Source: Streptacidiphilus melanogenes (GTDB lineage Bacteria > Actinomycetota > Actinomycetes > Streptomycetales > Streptomycetaceae). From it: DNA of 45,449 nucleotides. The stretch is from positions 38,603-84,051 of the forward strand of contig NZ_BBPP01000038.1 of assembly GCF_000787835.1 (NCBI RefSeq), given 5' to 3'. The number at the start of each line of letters is the position of its first letter. The stretch's first letter is position 1. The notes beneath the pieces are model-generated. The model searched no databases and was not told the DNA's origin. It saw only the letters and a program-made list of their open reading frames with translations. Positions 42,582-45,449 of the stretch are shown piece after piece. Made by a program: the position numbers and the translations under genes.

Positions 42582-43979
42582 ATGCCCCGCCCCCTCGCCC
42601 GCCCGCTCACCGGACCCGGCGCGCTCGTGGGACTCCTCGTCCTCGTCGAGTTCTTCAGCGGCACGATCCAGGGGGCGTTCCCCGTCCTGCTGCCGGACCT
42701 CGCACGGACCCTGCACTTCGACGCGGGCGCGCAGGCGCTCGTGCTCGGGGTGAACTTCCTGGTCGCCGGCGTCACCGTGCCGCTGGGCTCGCGGCTGGGC
42801 GACCTGCTCGGCCACCGCCGTCTGCTGCTGGTCACGCTCGCCCTGACCTGCCTCGGCTACGCGCTGTCCGCCTGCGCGACCGCGCTGCCGCTGCTGCTCG
42901 CCGGGCAGGCCCTCGCCGGGGTGCTCGCCTGCTGGCTGCCGCTGGAGTTCGCGCTGCTGCGCGACCGCCTCGGCGAGCAGCGCGGCGGGCGCGCCGTCGG
43001 ACTGCTGGTGGGCGCGCTGACGCTCGGCACCGTCGCCGGCGCCGTGGCCCGGCCGGGCCTGTGGATCCTCGCCGCGCTGCCCGCGCTCTCGTTCGCCGCG
43101 GTGTGGATGTTCGTGCCCGAGTCCGCGACCCGCGCGGCCGGACGGTTCGACCGGAGCGGCGCCGTCCTGCTCAGCTGCGGTCTCGGGCTGCTGTTCGGCG
43201 GCTTCAGCAGCGCCGGAAAGGCCGGCGGCGCGATGCTGACGGTCGCCCTGCTGCTCGGCGCGGCCGCCGTGCTCGCGCTCTTCGTCCGCCAGGCCCTGCG
43301 CTCCGACGCGCCGGTCGCCGACGTGCGGATGCTCGCCCGCCGGGAGACCGCACCCGTCTTCGGCCTCAGCCTGCTGCTCGGCTTCGCCCTCTACGGCGCG
43401 CAGTCGCCGACCCTCTCGTTCCAGGCGGCCAAGCCCGCGGAGGTCGGCTACGGCCTCGGCGCGGACTCGCAACTGCTCGGCCTGCTCTCGCTGCCCGCCG
43501 TCCTCGGCGCGATGCTCGGCGCCCTCCTTGCGGACCGGACGGCCCGGCGGTTTGGCGCCCGCCCGCTGCTGGCGTCCGGCTTCGCGATGAGCGCCCTCGG
43601 CTACGCGGTCATCGCCGCGAACCACGCCAGCACCGCCGCCTTCGTGCCGCCCAGCGCCCTCGCCGGCTTCGGCGCCGGCCTCGGCCTGAGCCTGCTGCCG
43701 GCCCTGCTGATGCGCCGTCTGCCCGCCGACCGGACCGGCATCGGCACGGGCGTCTACAACACCCTGAAGACCCTCGCCGGAGCGGCCGCGGGCGCGGCCG
43801 GCGCCGCCGTCCTCGACGCGGTGCTGCTGCGTCCCGGCGTCCCCACCGAAGGCGCCTATGTGGCCCTGTGGACCGGCTGCGCGCTGCTGTGTGCCCTCGG
43901 TGTGCCCGTCGCGCTCGCTCTGCGCACGACCCCTGACGCCGTGGAGGCCGGGCCGCTAGCCTCGGAACAGCCGGTGTGA
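42582..43979 (+). CDS. MFS transporter
   Basis: About 465 residues with twelve or more predicted helices. Motif A is GSRLGDLLGHRRLLL, the helix 1 region is VEFFSGTIQGAFPVLLPDLA, and the second-half motif is GALLADRTARRFGARPLL. It resembles drug or metabolite efflux MFS proteins, but the substrate is unknown; its place between lrp and two amidohydrolases suggests an amino-acid conjugate or its hydrolysis product. ATG 42582 is chosen with GGAAG upstream; a GTG at 42573 is an alternative. The second amidohydrolase starts 78 bases after its stop, probably in the same transcript. Confidence 0.9.
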   Translation: MPRPLARPLTGPGALVGLLVLVEFFSGTIQGAFPVLLPDLARTLHFDAGAQALVLGVNFLVAGVTVPLGSRLGDLLGHRRLLLVTLALTCLGYALSACATALPLLLAGQALAGVLACWLPLEFALLRDRLGEQRGGRAVGLLVGALTLGTVAGAVARPGLWILAALPALSFAAVWMFVPESATRAAGRFDRSGAVLLSCGLGLLFGGFSSAGKAGGAMLTVALLLGAAAVLALFVRQALRSDAPVADVRMLARRETAPVFGLSLLLGFALYGAQSPTLSFQAAKPAEVGYGLGADSQLLGLLSLPAVLGAMLGALLADRTARRFGARPLLASGFAMSALGYAVIAANHASTAAFVPPSALAGFGAGLGLSLLPALLMRRLPADRTGIGTGVYNTLKTLAGAAAGAAGAAVLDAVLLRPGVPTEGAYVALWTGCALLCALGVPVALALRTTPDAVEAGPLASEQPV

Positions 43980-44057
43980 TCATCGACTACGCGCCTTACC
44001 GCATGCCGTCCTACCCGCATGTCGTCCCGTGCCCCACACCTTTGGGAGGCCCGTTCC

Positions 44058-45281
44058 ATGGTTGCCACGTCCGACCCGTCCACGCTGTCCGGCCTCGCCG
44101 AGTCCGCCGTGTTGTTGCTGCCGGAGTTGGTGGCTTTGCGGCGGTCGATCCATGAGGAGCCGGAGATCGGCTTGGAGTTGCCGTTGACGCAGGCGAAGGT
44201 GTTGGCGGCGTTGGAGGGGTTGGGGCTTGAGGTTTCGGTGGGGGAGAAGCTGAGCAGTGTGACGGCGGTGTTGCGGGGTGGTCGTCCGGGTCCTGCGGTG
44301 TTGCTGCGCGGCGACATGGATGCGTTGCCGGTGCAGGAGACGTCGGGGTTGCCGTTCGCGTCTCGGGTCGCGGGGGTGATGCACGCGTGTGGGCATGATC
44401 TGCACGTGGCGGGGTTGGTGGGTGCGGCGCGGCTGTTGGTGGAGCGTCGGGAGGAGCTGGCCGGCTCGGTCGTCTTCATGTTCCAGCCGGGTGAGGAGGG
44501 CTGCGGCGGCGCGAAGGTCATGATCGACGAGGGCCTGCTGGAGGCAGCCGGCACCGAGGTCGTCGCCGCGTACGGCATCCACGTCACCAGCGGTCTGCTG
44601 CCGGGCGGCGTCGTCTCCGGCCGCCCCGGTGCGGCCATGGCCGCCGCCGACACCCTCCACGTCACCATGCGCGGCCGCGGCGGCCACGGCTCCGCCCCGC
44701 ACGCCGCGCTCGACCCGATCCCGGCCCTGTGCGAGGCGGTCATCGCCCTGCAGACGATGGTCACCCGGCGCTTCGACGCGTTCGACCCCGTGGTCGTGAC
44801 GGTGGGCCACATCCACGGCGGCACGATCAACAACGTCATCCCCGATGACGCCGCCTTCGCGGCCACGATCCGCACCTTCTCGGCGGAGGCCCGGGCCCGC
44901 GCCGAGGAGGAGACGCTGCGCGTCGTCCGCGGCGTCGCGGCCGCCCACGGCCTGGAGGTCGACGCCCGCTACGAGCGCCTCTACCCGGTCACCCGCAACG
45001 ACGAGACGGAGGCCGCGTTCGCGGCCCGCACGGCACGCGACCTGCTCGGCGAGGAGCGCTTCCGTCCCATGCCCCAGCCTCTCGCAGGCGCCGAGGACTT
45101 CTCCTACGTCTGCGAGCAGGTCCCCTCGGCCTACTTCTTCCTCGGCGCCTGCCCGCCCGACCGCGACCACGCGACGGCCCCGTACAACCACAGCCCGGAG
45201 GCCTTCTTCGACGACTCCGTCCTCCCGTCCGGCGCCGCGCTGCTGGCCGCGCTGGCGCTGGGCCGCCTGGCCCGGGGCTGA
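44058..45281 (+). CDS. M20 family amidohydrolase (IAA-amino acid hydrolase/hippuricase type), copy 2
   Basis: 407 residues. The N-terminal third (from residue ~13 to ~144) has the same DNA and protein sequence as copy 1, including GDMDALPV and CGHDLH; it then continues as PGEEGCGGAKVM, GRGGHGSAPHAALDP and EDFSYVCEQVPSAYFFLG. The C-terminal two thirds differ in many positions from copy 1, so substrate range may differ. GGGAGG (44044-44049) stands eight bases before ATG 44058. It follows the MFS gene as a probable operon and ends in a hairpin whose loop holds its stop codon. Confidence 0.95.
   Translation: MVATSDPSTLSGLAESAVLLLPELVALRRSIHEEPEIGLELPLTQAKVLAALEGLGLEVSVGEKLSSVTAVLRGGRPGPAVLLRGDMDALPVQETSGLPFASRVAGVMHACGHDLHVAGLVGAARLLVERREELAGSVVFMFQPGEEGCGGAKVMIDEGLLEAAGTEVVAAYGIHVTSGLLPGGVVSGRPGAAMAAADTLHVTMRGRGGHGSAPHAALDPIPALCEAVIALQTMVTRRFDAFDPVVVTVGHIHGGTINNVIPDDAAFAATIRTFSAEARARAEEETLRVVRGVAAAHGLEVDARYERLYPVTRNDETEAAFAARTARDLLGEERFRPMPQPLAGAEDFSYVCEQVPSAYFFLGACPPDRDHATAPYNHSPEAFFDDSVLPSGAALLAALALGRLARG
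44093..44488. repeat. 396-bp identical direct repeat, copy 2
   Basis: Second copy of the segment at 40111-40506, in the same orientation. Just past its end the G-ending style continues for a few codons (GGT GAG GAG) in this gene but not in copy 1, a slight hint that this copy was the donor. Confidence 0.97.
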
Positions 45282-45294
45282 GCCCCCCAGGCGG
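45263..45294 (+). terminator. Hairpin with the stop codon in its loop
   Basis: CCGCCTGG (45263-45270) pairs with CCAGGCGG (45287-45294); inside, GGGGC (45274-45278) and GCCCC (45282-45286) pair around the TGA stop codon, with CCC as a bulge. A very stable stem that probably ends the MFS-amidohydrolase transcript. Confidence 0.65.
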
Positions 45295-45449
45295 CTGCGC
45301 CGCTCCCCGCCCGGCCGAAGCCGCCCCCGGCGGCACCCTCGGCCAGGGCGGCCCACTCCGCCCTCGCAGGGCGAGTAGCACGCACGGACGGGAACGGGTG
45401 CGGCCGACTCTGCCATGGTCGACCGTTCCCGGGTAGCGGTGCAGTGGCC

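Noticed and set aside
40111..44488. 396-bp direct repeats as ends of an insertion sequence or composite transposon
   Set aside because: The repeats lie wholly inside coding sequence, have no terminal inverted repeats or target duplications that I can see, and no transposase is between them.
37633..45416. Two long minus-strand frames that share an identical protein stretch opposite both amidohydrolases
   Set aside because: The identity is only the antisense reading of the 396-bp repeat; the sense strand has full catalytic motifs.
45282..45449. Possible start of another gene at the right edge
   Set aside because: No frame shows family features or a convincing start; only a small CGCCCT-CGC-AGGGCG hairpin (45359-45373) is visible.

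Overview
This is a high-GC actinobacterial chromosome segment, most likely from Streptomycetaceae (Streptomyces, Kitasatospora or Streptacidiphilus). The evidence is the strong preference for C- or G-ending codons, many GTG starts, mycothiol- and F420-type enzymes, a PspAB/HtpX pair, a DUF3097 gene, the hemW / hrcA-dnaJ-rsmE / rnz-phoH-ybeY gene order, and copies of a GGGGCGCGGGG-type intergenic inverted repeat. I see no transposase, integrase, CRISPR array, rRNA or tRNA.

Layout. 1-4.1 kb: the 3' end of a membrane-anchored peptidoglycan-binding-like protein, a mycothiol-type enzyme divergent from an AraC regulator, a secreted GH25 lysozyme, a GNAT acetyltransferase and a tiny membrane protein. 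4.1-7.8 kb: a two-gene heterodimeric ABC exporter. 8.2-11.8 kb: long-chain acyl-CoA synthetase, HemW and a PPOX/F420 enzyme. 11.8-20.5 kb is an accessory block: a Ser/Thr kinase with a repeat-rich linker, an ECF sigma factor with a membrane partner, a NarL-type two-component system with a small membrane protein, and a secreted pectin methylesterase-polygalacturonase fusion. 20.5-23.2 kb: DUF3097, an ECF sigma factor with a SnoaL-like tail, a mycothiol-type protein whose N-terminus carries a tandem hexapeptide repeat, and a decayed Uma2 nuclease remnant.

23.2-36.2 kb is the conserved stress and RNA-maturation core. PspAB and HtpX are divergent from hrcA-dnaJ, with a clear CIRCE operator between them. 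rsmE, a tricorn-like protease, a HIT hydrolase, RNase Z, PhoH, YbeY and a CNNM/HlyC membrane protein follow. Two related intergenic repeats sit after dnaJ and after the tricorn gene.

36.2-45.4 kb is accessory again: DUF2000 divergent from an AraC regulator, a DHA2-type MFS exporter divergent from an MmyB-like HTH regulator, and an M20 amidohydrolase / double-Lrp regulator / MFS transporter / M20 amidohydrolase locus. This last locus is the most unusual part of the window. The two amidohydrolases share a 396-bp segment that reads as identical base for base, is rich in TTG leucine codons unlike everything around it, and covers the metal-site N-terminal third of both enzymes. Pairs of a shared motif, each spaced exactly 30 bp, lie before the first amidohydrolase and between lrp and the MFS gene.

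Nine genes have a TANNNT-like -10 box ending 6-7 nt before the start codon and no obvious ribosome binding site, which suggests leaderless transcripts. The final ~155 bases (45295-45449) contain nothing I can assign beyond a small hairpin at 45359-45373.
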